From Chthonomonas calidirosea T49 (GTDB lineage Bacteria > Armatimonadota > Chthonomonadetes > Chthonomonadales > Chthonomonadaceae): a stretch of 64,000 bases of DNA. The position numbers were made by a program, and so were the translations under genes. Below are positions 53,891 to 63,778 of the stretch, piece after piece. Position 1 is the first letter of the stretch. Every line of letters starts with the position of its first letter. A model generated the notes under the pieces. It made no database searches, was not told the DNA's origin, and saw only the letters and a list, made by a program, of their open reading frames with translations. Location: NCBI RefSeq assembly GCF_000427095.1, contig NC_021487.1, positions 620,001 to 684,000 on the forward strand. The letters run 5' to 3'.

Positions 53891-55222
53891 TTACTTCCTC
53901 GCTTCCACCACTCTACCCTTGCTGAGCCGTTCCAATAGCACTGTGTCGAGGGCCTCCTTCAAACTCTCCAAACGCATACGGTTGATAATGTCCATTGCAA
54001 AAGCCCTAATGAGGATCGCTTCCGCCTCCTCTTTGTCTATTCCTCGAGTACGCAGGTAGAACAGAGCCTCTTTGCTTAGCTGACCAACGGTAGCGCCGTG
54101 GGTACACTTCACATCATCGGCATAAATCTTGAGCTGAGGCATCGAGTTGATCTGGGCGTTGCGTGACAACAGCAACCCTTGATTCGTCTGCTTCGCGTCC
54201 GTCTTTTGAGCCTGGGGGCGCACGTATATCTTTCCGTTAAAAATGCCGTGCGAGTGGCCGTCGAGAATCCCCTTGTAAAACTCATGACTTTCACAAGCAG
54301 GAGCTGCGTGATCAATGGTTGTGTGATTGTCAATAATTTGCTGCTCCGTACCTAAATAAAGCCCGTTGAGCAGGCAATAGCCTTTCTCACCTTGCAACTT
54401 CGCATAGACCTCGTTACGAACCCATCGTCCTCCAAGCGTAAGTGAATGCGACGTAAAACTCGCCTCCCGATGAATCTCCGCATGCGTGTACGAAACATGG
54501 AATGCCGAAGCCCCTTCGAGATTTACCCGATAATGGTCGAGAATACTTCCTGGAGCAGCCACGATCTCGGTAACGGAGTTGGTAAAATAGGCTTTATCTG
54601 AAGCACCAGCGTAACACTCGATCACAGAGGCTTCACTTGCTTCCTCCGCCACCACAAGCACTCGAGGTGTGGACATTATAGCCTCTTCGGTTCCTGCCGA
54701 AATAAAGAGTAGGTAAATAGGCTTTTCCAACTGCGCCTCATGGGGAAGATAGATCACTGCGGCATCGTCGAAAAAGGCGGTGTTGAGAGCGACGAATGTA
54801 TGCAGGGTTAAGGGCGTATATTGCGCTAGATGACGTCGCAGAAGCTCAGGGTGTGCTTGTAAAGCAGTTCGTAAATCTGAGATGATTGCACCATCGCCCT
54901 CGCTTACTGCCGAAAGCTGCGGCTGAAATCTCCCGTTGAGGAACACCAGCACCGCAGAAGCCCCCTGAACGAGGAGCCACGATTGAATATCCTGCGCGAC
55001 AAGGGAGGCCGCAGTTACTGGCAGATGAAACGGTGTCTGAACAAGGGGAGCGATAGGGGTGAACCGCCACTCCTCATCATCTTTTTGCGGAAACCCTAGC
55101 GACTCAAAAGCCGTAAAGGCCTCCTGCTGGCGTCCAATAAGCCATTCCGGCCCGGGCGCACTCCGACGAAACCTTTCGTACTCTGCGCGATAGAGCGGAA
55201 GCGTGTCTGTAACCACAGTCAT
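53891..55222 (-). CDS. sufD: Fe-S assembly protein SufD
   Basis: SufD is part of the SufBC2D scaffold complex. The ATG at 55222 has GGGAGG 5 bases upstream and gives 443 residues. The C-terminal half has the beta-helix typical of SufB/D, with THGATVGQLSKEALFYLRTRG and EEAEAILIRAF. The conserved His in CTHGAT is at the SufB-SufD interface. The N-terminus has EEWRFTPI, shared by SufD proteins. It overlaps nothing; sufC ends 10 bases upstream. Confidence 0.95.
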   Translation of the reverse strand: MTVVTDTLPLYRAEYERFRRSAPGPEWLIGRQQEAFTAFESLGFPQKDDEEWRFTPIAPLVQTPFHLPVTAASLVAQDIQSWLLVQGASAVLVFLNGRFQPQLSAVSEGDGAIISDLRTALQAHPELLRRHLAQYTPLTLHTFVALNTAFFDDAAVIYLPHEAQLEKPIYLLFISAGTEEAIMSTPRVLVVAEEASEASVIECYAGASDKAYFTNSVTEIVAAPGSILDHYRVNLEGASAFHVSYTHAEIHREASFTSHSLTLGGRWVRNEVYAKLQGEKGYCLLNGLYLGTEQQIIDNHTTIDHAAPACESHEFYKGILDGHSHGIFNGKIYVRPQAQKTDAKQTNQGLLLSRNAQINSMPQLKIYADDVKCTHGATVGQLSKEALFYLRTRGIDKEEAEAILIRAFAMDIINRMRLESLKEALDTVLLERLSKGRVVEARK

Positions 55223-55232
55223 AAAGCCCTCC

Positions 55233-56009
55233 CTAAACCGCACTCGCCGCAGCACGGCGTACCTCTTCTTCTAACCATCCATAGCCCTCTGCCTCTAGAC
55301 GCTTGGCCAGTGAGGCATCGCCCGTGCGTACAATGCGACCGTCCATCATCACATGCACAAAATCTGGCTCTACGTAGTTTAGAAGGCGCTGATAGTGGGT
55401 AATAACCAGAAAGGCTCGATCAGGACTGCGAAGTTTCGTTACGGCCGACCCTACAGCTCGCAACGCATCTATATCCAGACCGGTGTCGGCCTCATCTAAA
55501 ATGGCCAACCGTGGTTCCATAAGAGCGAGCTGAAAAATCTCGTTACGCTTTTTCTCACCGCCTGAAAAGCCAAAATTGACATCTCGCTTTAAAAACGATT
55601 CGTCTATCCCCAACAACTTCAGCCGCTCTCGAGCCATTTTCATAAAGTCTATGGCATCTAGTTCCTCTAAACCTCTTGCCTTGCGCACCGCATTGATGGC
55701 GGCCTTGAGGAAATAGGCATTATTGACCCCTGGTATCTCGATGGGACTTTGAAACGCCATGAAGATGCCTCTTTGTGCTCGCTCCTCAGGGTCGAGTTCA
55801 AGAAGGTTCTCTCCTTCGTAGAGCACTTCTCCTTCTGTCACCTCATACACATCTCGTCCTGCGAGCACATTAGCTAGTGTGGACTTTCCGGAGCCGTTCA
55901 ATCCCATAATCGCATGAACCTCTCCGGCGTTCACCTGCAAATTGACCCCTCGTAGTATCTCTTTATCCCCTACACGCGCATGCAGGTTTTTGATCTCAAG
56001 CAAACTCAT
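55233..56009 (-). CDS. sufC: Fe-S assembly ATPase SufC
   Basis: SufC is the ABC-type ATPase of the SufBC2D complex. The 258-residue protein has Walker A GLNGSGKST (36-44), the Q-loop AFQSPIEIPGV (85-95), the signature FSGGEKKR (148-155) and Walker B LAILDEADTGLD (168-179), with the D-loop. All are normal. GGAGGAG stands 10 bases before the ATG. Confidence 0.97.
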   Translation of the reverse strand: MSLLEIKNLHARVGDKEILRGVNLQVNAGEVHAIMGLNGSGKSTLANVLAGRDVYEVTEGEVLYEGENLLELDPEERAQRGIFMAFQSPIEIPGVNNAYFLKAAINAVRKARGLEELDAIDFMKMARERLKLLGIDESFLKRDVNFGFSGGEKKRNEIFQLALMEPRLAILDEADTGLDIDALRAVGSAVTKLRSPDRAFLVITHYQRLLNYVEPDFVHVMMDGRIVRTGDASLAKRLEAEGYGWLEEEVRRAAASAV

Positions 56010-56040
56010 TCTTTCTCGTCTCCTCCAGATATATCTTCGT

Positions 56041-57486
56041 TTAGCCTACGCTACCTTCAAGACTGACCCCCAGCAGTTTTTGCGCCTCTACGGCGAACTC
56101 CATGGGCAGCTCTCGAAATACCTCTTTGCAGAAACCATTCACGATCATATTCACCGCATCTTCAGTGGAAATGCCCCGCTGATTACAGTAGAAAATCTGA
56201 TCCTCCCCAATCTTCGAGGTAGTCGCCTCATGTTCTACCTGCGCCGTTGGATTCCGCACATCAATATAGGGGAAGGTGTGGGCACCGCACTTGTCTCCGA
56301 TAAGGAGCGAGTCGCACTGAGAGTAGTTTCGGGCACCATCCGCCCCAGGATTCACTCGTACTAACCCCCGGTAGGTATTCTGACCATGGCCGGCTGAAAT
56401 CCCCTTCGACACGATGGTACTGCGGGTATTTTTGCCAATATGGATCATCTTGGTTCCTGTGTCCGCCTGTTGGTAATGGTTTGTTAGCGCCACCGAATAG
56501 AACTCGCCCACCGAGTTATCACCTAGCAGGATGCAAGAAGGATACTTCCAGGTGATGGCAGAACCGGTCTCCACCTGCGTCCAGGTGATCTTGGAGTTCT
56601 CACCAGCACACTTCCCGCGCTTGGTCACGAAGTTGTAGATGCCTCCGCGCCCCTCCTTGTCGCCCGGATACCAGTTTTGAACCGTGCTGTATTTGATCGT
56701 GGCATCCTTCAGTGCGATCAACTCAACCACTGCCGCGTGCAGTTGGTGCTCATCACGCATGGGAGCCGTACAGCCCTCAAGATAGGAGACATAAGCTCCC
56801 TCATCTGCGATGATCAATGTGCGTTCGAACTGCCCGGTATCTCTGGCATTGATACGGAAATAGGTGGAAAGCTCCATGGGACAGCGAACTCCCTTAGGAA
56901 CATAACAGAACGTTCCATCCGAGAACACCGCCGAGTTGAGCGCAGCAAAGAAGTTATCGGTTGGGGGCACGACCGAACCCAGATACTCCCGCACCAGATC
57001 GGGATGCTCTTGAACCGCCTCCGAAATAGAGCAGAAAATGATGCCAAGTTCGGCCAGTTTGTCTTTAAAGGTCGTCGCCACCGAGACGCTATCGAAAACA
57101 GCGTCTACGGCAACCCCGACCAACCGTTTCTGCTCTTCCAATGAAATGCCGAGCTTTTCAAAGGTGCGAATCAGTTCCGGATCGGCCTCTTCTAAACTGT
57201 TGAGCTTCGGCCGCTTCTTTGGTGCCGCGTAGTAGATGATATCTTGATAGTCTATAGGGTCGTATTTCACATTTGCCCAGTGGGGCTCTTTCATGGTAAG
57301 CCAGTGCCGATAGGCGTTCAATCGCCATTCTGTGAGCCATGCGGGCTCGTTCTTGCGCTCGGAGATCATGCGAATGATCTCCTCATTCAGACCTTTCGGC
57401 ACGGTCTCGATCTCTATTTGAGTCTCGAAGCCGTAAGCATACTCTTTGCGCGCAAACTCTTCGATGGTGGTTAATGCATCCGACAT
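56041..57486 (-). CDS. sufB: Fe-S assembly protein SufB
   Basis: SufB is the main scaffold subunit on which the cluster forms. The 481-residue protein matches throughout: [30 protein letters not shown], the beta-helix [25 protein letters not shown] (shown in parts), and [17 protein letters not shown] near the end. The Cys in EGCTAP and the C-terminal FCKEV are kept. It follows the Rrf2 regulator by 22 bases, with AGGAG before the ATG. Confidence 0.97.
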   Translation of the reverse strand: MSDALTTIEEFARKEYAYGFETQIEIETVPKGLNEEIIRMISERKNEPAWLTEWRLNAYRHWLTMKEPHWANVKYDPIDYQDIIYYAAPKKRPKLNSLEEADPELIRTFEKLGISLEEQKRLVGVAVDAVFDSVSVATTFKDKLAELGIIFCSISEAVQEHPDLVREYLGSVVPPTDNFFAALNSAVFSDGTFCYVPKGVRCPMELSTYFRINARDTGQFERTLIIADEGAYVSYLEGCTAPMRDEHQLHAAVVELIALKDATIKYSTVQNWYPGDKEGRGGIYNFVTKRGKCAGENSKITWTQVETGSAITWKYPSCILLGDNSVGEFYSVALTNHYQQADTGTKMIHIGKNTRSTIVSKGISAGHGQNTYRGLVRVNPGADGARNYSQCDSLLIGDKCGAHTFPYIDVRNPTAQVEHEATTSKIGEDQIFYCNQRGISTEDAVNMIVNGFCKEVFRELPMEFAVEAQKLLGVSLEGSVG

Positions 57487-57508
57487 CTCTCTATTCTCCT
57501 ATCAAACC

Positions 57509-58003
57509 TTATTGGCAGGTCGTATTCTTCTTCGATACTTTCTGAGATGGCATAATATCGATCTCATCGGTAGGCACCTGGACAGCAGGTGCTTCACCGC
57601 CACATATCTCCGCAAGCGTGATAAGGTTCAGCATCTGCCGCAGTCGTGCGTTGATCCGCGCCAGAGGCGCGCGAATGGTACAACGCGGCATCTGCTCACA
57701 GGCGTTCAGATGCTCCTCTTTCATACAGTAGACAAAGGCAGGCGGCCCGTCTATCGCTTCGATCACCGCCCCGATGCTGATCTGCTCGGCCGGTTTTGCC
57801 AACCGATACCCTCCGTTGGGGCCGGCTGTGGAGACAACCAATCGCGCCCGGGCTAGCCGCTGCAGTATCTTGGCTAGCAGCTCCTGTGGAATGCCATACT
57901 CGATAGCGATCTCCCGAGCGTTAACGGCACGCCCCGTCTTGACATGAGCAAGATAGCTCAGCGCAAGAAGGCCATAGTCGGTCTGTTTACTGAGGCTGAT
58001 CAT
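57509..58003 (-). CDS. Rrf2 family regulator of the suf operon
   Basis: The 164-residue protein has the N-terminal winged helix (LSKQTDYGLLALSYLA, then IPQELLAKILQRLARARLV and GPNGGYRLAK). A Cys cluster C93-x8-C102-x5-C108 fits an Fe-S cluster site; the spacing differs from the C-x5-C-x5-C of E. coli IscR. Probably it senses Fe-S status and controls its own operon, which starts with it. It lies directly before sufB; symmetric DNA sites stand in its leader. Confidence 0.93.
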   Translation of the reverse strand: MISLSKQTDYGLLALSYLAHVKTGRAVNAREIAIEYGIPQELLAKILQRLARARLVVSTAGPNGGYRLAKPAEQISIGAVIEAIDGPPAFVYCMKEEHLNACEQMPRCTIRAPLARINARLRQMLNLITLAEICGGEAPAVQVPTDEIDIMPSQKVSKKNTTCQ

Positions 58004-58013
58004 CGGCCGCCCC

Positions 58014-58068
58014 TATCTCCGATACAAAATATCTCCGATAATTCTAGTCGGATTTACGTTTCATTATA
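58014..58068 (-). promoter_or_regulatory. Promoter and symmetric operator candidates for the suf operon
   Basis: On the minus strand TATAAT (58063-58068) lies about 60 bases before the regulator start, without a good -35 box. Downstream of it stand two copies of TATCGGAGATA (58014-58024 and 58030-58040; each is palindromic at its ends), 16 bases apart, and an inverted repeat TCCGA-n9-TCGGA (58034-58052). They are candidate sites for the Rrf2 regulator. The second copy also includes the ribosome site. Confidence 0.55.
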
Positions 58069-58343
58069 CCTTATAGTTGCACTTCTTAGCGGGCAGATTG
58101 AATCCAACCAGTTCAACGGGGGAGTTAGATAACTAGTTTGTTAGGTATCGCGCAATAATTTCTTACCACATTATTGCGAAACCAGAGGCCATGTAACGAT
58201 GGCCTTACTACTGTAGAAGCGACTACCCAAGAGTTTCCTGCCGTATTTATTGCTGCACCACTTAAAAGCTGTTAAAATGGAGAGCCAATGAACCGCAAAC
58301 GTTAGAGGTCGCCCCCACACTAACTCTCTAGCCGTCAATAACT
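58069..58343. other. Intergenic region between suf regulator and GHL6 gene
   Basis: With the operator region the gene-free stretch is 340 bases. It contains a perfect 9-bp inverted repeat with 10-base centre (58151-58159 with 58170-58178, CGCAATAAT). No T-run follows. I see no gene or RNA. Confidence 0.5.
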
Positions 58344-60374
58344 CTACTTCATGTCATAGCAGATTACTTCGTAAGACCCAACTTTTGGAACAAGCACCTC
58401 ACAGTAGTGGCCCTCCTGTCGAAACGCCAACTCCTGACCTGAGGGCGCTACATAGACGCGCGACGGCGCAACCTCCGTTCTGAGTGCGAAGCTGACCTCA
58501 TAAAGCGGCACCGTAGCCTCGATATACTCGTTGTTAGCAGTGCGTCGCTGAGGTTGAAATGGAACCAGGTGTACCACAAACCGACGCTGCGCCTCCTGCT
58601 TCAATACTGCGATCTCCATCGAGGACGGTATGTTTTGACCCGGACGCACCAACGGCTCCGGCAACAGACGCTCTAGCAACCGAGCGACCATCTCCTTGTA
58701 AACGAAAAACGCATCTTCCCGGTACCCCTGAAAAACGGCCGCATACAGGTAGCCGATCCGGTTATCTGCAGAAAGAACCCCCACAGGATGACCAGTAGGC
58801 CGATCGACAGGGGTCTGCGCATGCGATGAAAAATGCCCTGGCGCTCGGTTAAAGTAGGGTTGCCAAACCTCTCCGAGGCAGCTTGCACCTTCTAGCGCAG
58901 TCACATAAGAGCCGGCTCGATAGTTTACCAGCTCGGTGGCGGGCAACCCTGCTCCAAGTTCATCCCCAAGATGCATATAGGAAGGCGTGTATGGACAGGG
59001 CGCTAGATAACGAACAGGAGCTTTGGGCAGTGTAAAGCTTCCCTCCTGCAATGTTGCCTCATGAGAGAATAGTACGGCCCCTCCAGCATCTAGATAGCCC
59101 TCCAATCGGCGTTTTAATCCCTCATCCAACTGTCCTCGGTCGGGCAGGATAAGCAGTTTGTATTGCTTGAGATTATCTCGGTCGGGGGTCTCGCCATTCC
59201 ATTGCTGCTTCAGAGCCATCAGCATGGCTGCCGCCCCTTCGTAAGAGGAATTCATCCTTAACTCGCCTGCGTCCGGCCCATCCACAGCATCCGGCAATAG
59301 AAGGACTCCGATATCTGCAAGCGGTTTCGCTCCAATACAGTAAGGCTCTAGAGCCTCAACCTTTTTGTAAATCTCCCCAATGATGGCGTAAGCACCTTTA
59401 TCTAAACGCCCTCTCGGATGCAGTTGATCGCCAATGTTTACCGAACCACCGGCCGCTAGTATGGTGCCAGCCTCATACTCCAGCTGGGGAACGGTTTTAA
59501 GCCCGCCAAAATCAGCCCACGATTTATGAAAACGCGCTGTCATACCTTGGAGGGGTCGGGGATAGGTGCGTACCAAACGCGACCAGGCCGGGAAGTGAAG
59601 GTAGCCCCACCCCCCCGTACTAAGCGATTCGATCTCGAAATGCGTCAGAATATCCAACTCACGGTGAACGTTCGGCGTAATGCGTGCATTAAAAAAGATG
59701 GTGGCGTTGGGTCTAAGGTCTTTACAAAGCTTGGCAAGACGCGTGGTGTATTCCCTTGTGATCGCAAACTCCTGCGCACGATGTGCCTCAGCGTCGAAGC
59801 GGGAATGACCGCTGCGCTCCAAACGGGCCAAACACTTCTCACAAAAACATCCTGGATCTGGCGGCAAGTAACACATATCGTAAAAGATACCATCCGCCTC
59901 ATAGCCTTTTAAGATCTCTTCCGTCTGAGCTGCCACATAGTCAATGTACTCTTTGTTCCCAAGACATACCTGATACCATGAAGCCTGATGTGCATTCGGG
60001 CCCCATATACGACCATCTTCCAAACGAACAAGCAGGTCTGCCCGCGTTATGCCTATATGTTGATCTACCCGCACGGAAATGTAGACGGGGGTGGCAATGC
60101 CATGTTTCTTGCAGGCCTCGATCTGTTCCCCAAGAAGGTCGAACTTTAAGGAAGGGTGCCTTACTCCCACCTTGGTGGGATAGTAACTCATCCCATGATG
60201 ACACTTCCCAAACAGTGTGATCCAGTTTACCCGAGCCTCTACCAGCGTCTGCGCAAACTCCTCCGCGTCGAATTCGGAGCCCACATCGGGTATTTCAGGC
60301 GATGTATGAAAGTCCAGATGGATTTGGCGCAAACGGGTCGCCACCAGCTCCTCTGCAGGGATATCGAAAGCCAT
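58344..60374 (-). CDS. GHL6-type hypothetical glycoside hydrolase with trimerisation-like domain
   Basis: The 676-residue protein starts at an ATG with AAGGAGG 6 bases upstream and has no signal peptide, so it works in the cytoplasm. Residues about 10-345 look like the TIM barrel of the GHL6 family (VNWITLFGKCHHGMSYYPT, then DGIFYDMCYLPPDPGCFCEKC), and residues about 390-560 look like a beta-galactosidase trimerisation (GATase-like) domain (LLILPDRGQLDEGLKRRLEGYLDAGG, given in part). The C-terminus is a beta domain. The D of YDMCY is likely catalytic. It forms a pair with the GH38 gene, 64 bases upstream. Substrate unknown, perhaps a fucosylated or galactose-containing glycan. Confidence 0.83.
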   Translation of the reverse strand: MAFDIPAEELVATRLRQIHLDFHTSPEIPDVGSEFDAEEFAQTLVEARVNWITLFGKCHHGMSYYPTKVGVRHPSLKFDLLGEQIEACKKHGIATPVYISVRVDQHIGITRADLLVRLEDGRIWGPNAHQASWYQVCLGNKEYIDYVAAQTEEILKGYEADGIFYDMCYLPPDPGCFCEKCLARLERSGHSRFDAEAHRAQEFAITREYTTRLAKLCKDLRPNATIFFNARITPNVHRELDILTHFEIESLSTGGWGYLHFPAWSRLVRTYPRPLQGMTARFHKSWADFGGLKTVPQLEYEAGTILAAGGSVNIGDQLHPRGRLDKGAYAIIGEIYKKVEALEPYCIGAKPLADIGVLLLPDAVDGPDAGELRMNSSYEGAAAMLMALKQQWNGETPDRDNLKQYKLLILPDRGQLDEGLKRRLEGYLDAGGAVLFSHEATLQEGSFTLPKAPVRYLAPCPYTPSYMHLGDELGAGLPATELVNYRAGSYVTALEGASCLGEVWQPYFNRAPGHFSSHAQTPVDRPTGHPVGVLSADNRIGYLYAAVFQGYREDAFFVYKEMVARLLERLLPEPLVRPGQNIPSSMEIAVLKQEAQRRFVVHLVPFQPQRRTANNEYIEATVPLYEVSFALRTEVAPSRVYVAPSGQELAFRQEGHYCEVLVPKVGSYEVICYDMK

Positions 60375-60438
60375 TATTTCCTCCTTTCAGGCTAAATAAC
60401 CTATCTTCGTGTAAGCTGCCACCCCTTTAGCTCTCCAT

Positions 60439-63400
60439 CTACAATAATAACTTCACGGTGATGATCTCGAAAGGCTGAATGTACAGTTGCACCTCTCCAT
60501 TTACCGAAAGGGGCAGCTCCTCCAAGTTCGTTTCGAGCAGATCGGTAAGGAAGGCACGTCTCACGGGTAAAACCGTCTTCAAAACCACCATTCCACGCGT
60601 GTTGTGAGCCTCGTATAGCCGCACAATAACAGCATTTTCCTCCTTCTCTGCCCGCTTAATAGCCTCTATGAACACGGAGGCATTATCTACTTCGAAAAAG
60701 GAGCGCTGCAAGGGGAGACTTCCCTTGCGATTGCCAGGAAGCGGCACAACACGAAGAGGACAGTTGATGGCATAGGCGTTCTCCACGACCTCGCCCTCAC
60801 GTAGGTCTCCAGCATGGGGCAGCAGACTGTAGAGAAACTGATGATGTCCCATATCCGCCTCCGGATCGGGCGCCTTGGGCGAGCGCAGTAACGATAGACG
60901 CATCACATTTCCGTGAACGTCATGTCCATATTTGCAGTCGTTCAACAGAGCTACGCCATAATCCCCTTCTGAGAAATCTACCCACTTCTGCGCACATACC
61001 TCGAAGCGCGCCAAGTCCCAACTCGTGTTGTAGTGCGTGGGACGCTCAACATGCCCATACTGAATCTCGAAGGTGGCACGTGGACTGTTGATGCGCACGG
61101 GGAAAGCCACTTTCAAAAGCTGGTTTTCCTCATGCCAATCAACCTCGGTATGAAAATCGAGCCGTGTGCTGCCGCTACAGAGAGAAACCGTCTGCACGAT
61201 CCGCGAGTTTCCAAAGCGCCTTACCATGCGCAAAGCCCCGCGTACGGGCCCCCACTCAACAACCTCCAGGCTCTCCAACTCCACGAGAATGCGCCCTTTC
61301 TCTTGGTAGAAGATATCCACGTCCCAGGCATCCCAGAACAAGGGCTTGTCCTCGAAAAGCTGAAATTGGTTTGCACATCTCTCCGGTAGGAGACGCCCGT
61401 CTGCATCGCGCGTGGGCTCTAGCAACTCTCGCTCACAGTCTTTATCGTAAATGCGCGTGATCAAACCTGTTGCTTCGTCGAACTCCACACGGATCGCCTC
61501 GTTTTCTAAACTCGCTTTGGTGACGGTAACCCTATCCTCGATCTCTGGCGCAACACTGGTAGCTCCAAGGTCCCAAACCGCATAACCGTGAAGAGGCACG
61601 TTGCGAGCCAAGAAGAGCGCCTCTCGGCTTCCATCGGCCCGTGTCTCGATCTGCACCGGCATGATGTCTCCCTCAGGCCCTAATGCAGCCACAGGCTTTT
61701 CATTGGCACCAAGCGGCACACTTACCACCTCATTGGCAAAATGGCTGAGGTTGCTCCACACCATTACCGGCCGCCGAAGCCCTGTTGTGTCTATCTCTGC
61801 AGCCAAGGCCGTTTCGTTTTCGCGAATAATTGCGGTCGCCGTCTGCAAAATAGACGCATAGTCTTTCTCGCTGTCTCGGTAAACCTCATTCACACTCGAG
61901 CCGGGGATGATATCATGGAACTGATTCAACAGCGTTGTCTTCCATGCTCTGTCCAACGCTCCGTGCGGGTAGCTGGCAAGGCCTTTTGGATTGATCACGC
62001 TCAGAAACTCGGCGTCTCGGAGGGCGAACTCGCTTTTTCTATTGCCACGCTTATTGCGCGCCTGCGTGGTATAGGTGCCCCGATGCAGCTCAAGATATAG
62101 CTCCCCTACCCAAACAGGGAGATCCTTGGCCTCCGCCTCCGCTTTCTTAAAAAACTCAGAAGCCTTCTCTAGAGTAACTCGCGGCATGCCTTCCACATCT
62201 TTAAGGCGAGCGGCGTTCTCGATCATCTCGATGGTCGGCCCTCCGCCCCCATCTCCATAACCGTAGACGTAAAGCGAGCGAGTGGCCCGATCGTTTTCCC
62301 TAAAGTTGCGCACATTATATGCCAACTCTTTGGGAGTCATCATGGCGTTATAGGTATCCGCCGGAGGGAAATGGGTAAAGATCCGTGTGCCATCAATACC
62401 CTGCCAGAGAAAGGTGTGGTGCGGAAACTTATTAAATTGGTTCCAACTGATCTTCTGAGTGAGAAAATAGTCTATCCGCGCCTTCTTGAGAATCTGGGGT
62501 AAAGCCGCTGCGTAACCAAACACATCCGGCAGCCAAAGGTCTCTCGTTTCGATACCGAACTCGTCCATAAAGAAGTTCTTGCCATGCAAGATTTGGCGAA
62601 CCAGGCTCTCACCGCTGGAGAGGTTGCAGTCCGCTTCCACCCACATGCTTCCTGTTACCTCCCACTGACCGCTCTTTATCTTCTCCCGTATGCGCTCATA
62701 GAGCTTTGGCGCCATATGCTTGACCCACTCGTATTGAGCGGCCTGTGAACAGATGAATTTGTACTCCGGATAGAGATCCATGTAGCGCGTGGCCGTTGCA
62801 AAGGTGTGAATGCATTTGTACTGCGTTCGCTCCAGAGGCCAAAGCCACGCCGTATCAATATGCGCATGGCCGATGGCACTGATCTGGTGGGCAGAAGGAG
62901 AGGCCGAACGCTGATAGACCTCGGCCAATCTTCTGCGTGCCTCCCGCATGGTCTCACGATCGCCTGGCTCGTAGAGATTGACCACTTCATTCAGCGCATA
63001 AAGTAACTGTCCATAGCGAGGACTGTCTTGAGGCTGTTCTAGCATTACTTGATAGGCAATGTTGACATCGAAATAGAAGGCAAAAAGCTCACGATCATAA
63101 AGAGCTAGCTCCGCATACTGAAAGGTAAACGGAGTCGGGTCGGGATCGCGTGGTCGCCCGCTAACACTGACATACGGGTTCATGCCGGTAGCCTGAACAA
63201 AAAGCGTGATCTCCTCTCCCCCACGTGCCTCCTCGGTCACAAGCAACTCGCCATGATGATGATCTATTCCCTGCACGGGGTTATCCTCATCCCAAACAAT
63301 CGACTCGGCACCCGTGTTGATGCGGGCGACTACTGCCTGTCCGCGCCAAGCCTCCGGCACCCGTCCCTGAAGTCTAAACCAAGCGTCCGACCAAATAGGC

Positions 63401-63612
63401 CCCCAACGATAGCCGGGCGTTACCGGTGTGTACTCCGCTCGCTGTGCGGCTACAGGATCTATCTTCATCTCACGGTAGTCACGTGCCGATTCCCCATGTG
63501 GGCGATAGACAGCGGCCTCCATCGGCACGGTCTCTGCCCAAAGCAGAGGGCGCAGCGTACGTTGTAGAAACTGCTCAATGCGACGTTGTGTGATTTCGGG
63601 ATGCTTCAGCAT
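60439..63612 (-). CDS. Alpha-mannosidase, glycoside hydrolase family 38
   Basis: The enzyme releases alpha-linked mannose. The catalytic domain has GHAHIDTAWLWP (zinc-binding His and Asp) and LWLPDVFGYAAALPQI, whose Asp is the nucleophile. The middle helical domain and large C-terminal beta-sandwich region follow in the usual order; there is no signal peptide. I choose the ATG at 63612, which has AGGAG 7 bases upstream (1057 residues). A frame with ATGs at 63687 and 63720 is open, but 63720 abuts the T-run of an upstream terminator, so a leaderless or read-through start would be needed. Confidence 0.9.
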   Translation of the reverse strand: MLKHPEITQRRIEQFLQRTLRPLLWAETVPMEAAVYRPHGESARDYREMKIDPVAAQRAEYTPVTPGYRWGPIWSDAWFRLQGRVPEAWRGQAVVARINTGAESIVWDEDNPVQGIDHHHGELLVTEEARGGEEITLFVQATGMNPYVSVSGRPRDPDPTPFTFQYAELALYDRELFAFYFDVNIAYQVMLEQPQDSPRYGQLLYALNEVVNLYEPGDRETMREARRRLAEVYQRSASPSAHQISAIGHAHIDTAWLWPLERTQYKCIHTFATATRYMDLYPEYKFICSQAAQYEWVKHMAPKLYERIREKIKSGQWEVTGSMWVEADCNLSSGESLVRQILHGKNFFMDEFGIETRDLWLPDVFGYAAALPQILKKARIDYFLTQKISWNQFNKFPHHTFLWQGIDGTRIFTHFPPADTYNAMMTPKELAYNVRNFRENDRATRSLYVYGYGDGGGGPTIEMIENAARLKDVEGMPRVTLEKASEFFKKAEAEAKDLPVWVGELYLELHRGTYTTQARNKRGNRKSEFALRDAEFLSVINPKGLASYPHGALDRAWKTTLLNQFHDIIPGSSVNEVYRDSEKDYASILQTATAIIRENETALAAEIDTTGLRRPVMVWSNLSHFANEVVSVPLGANEKPVAALGPEGDIMPVQIETRADGSREALFLARNVPLHGYAVWDLGATSVAPEIEDRVTVTKASLENEAIRVEFDEATGLITRIYDKDCERELLEPTRDADGRLLPERCANQFQLFEDKPLFWDAWDVDIFYQEKGRILVELESLEVVEWGPVRGALRMVRRFGNSRIVQTVSLCSGSTRLDFHTEVDWHEENQLLKVAFPVRINSPRATFEIQYGHVERPTHYNTSWDLARFEVCAQKWVDFSEGDYGVALLNDCKYGHDVHGNVMRLSLLRSPKAPDPEADMGHHQFLYSLLPHAGDLREGEVVENAYAINCPLRVVPLPGNRKGSLPLQRSFFEVDNASVFIEAIKRAEKEENAVIVRLYEAHNTRGMVVLKTVLPVRRAFLTDLLETNLEELPLSVNGEVQLYIQPFEIITVKLLL

Positions 63613-63720
63613 CAACCACTCCTGTTTTGGAATATATAGACGGTCATAACAGTTCCACGCTGCCCCCTCTAGTTCCTGCTTTCTCATGTAGATTTTCGCC
63701 AACTTCGGCAAGACAGGCAT

Positions 63721-63745
63721 AAAAACTGCGCCTATACAGGCGCAG
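63721..63745 (-). terminator. Intrinsic terminator after fliP
   Basis: A perfect 8-bp stem (63726-63733 with 63738-63745) with 4-base loop is followed on the minus strand by TTTTT (63721-63725). It lies 33 bases past the fliP stop and directly before the ATG at 63720. Confidence 0.85.
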
Positions 63746-63778
63746 CTTCGCTTCGGAGGAACAGTTAAAGGTGTCTGC

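Noticed and set aside
58151-58178. 9-bp inverted repeat as a terminator
   Set aside because: No T-run on either strand and no gene ends immediately before it; kept only as a note in the intergenic entry.
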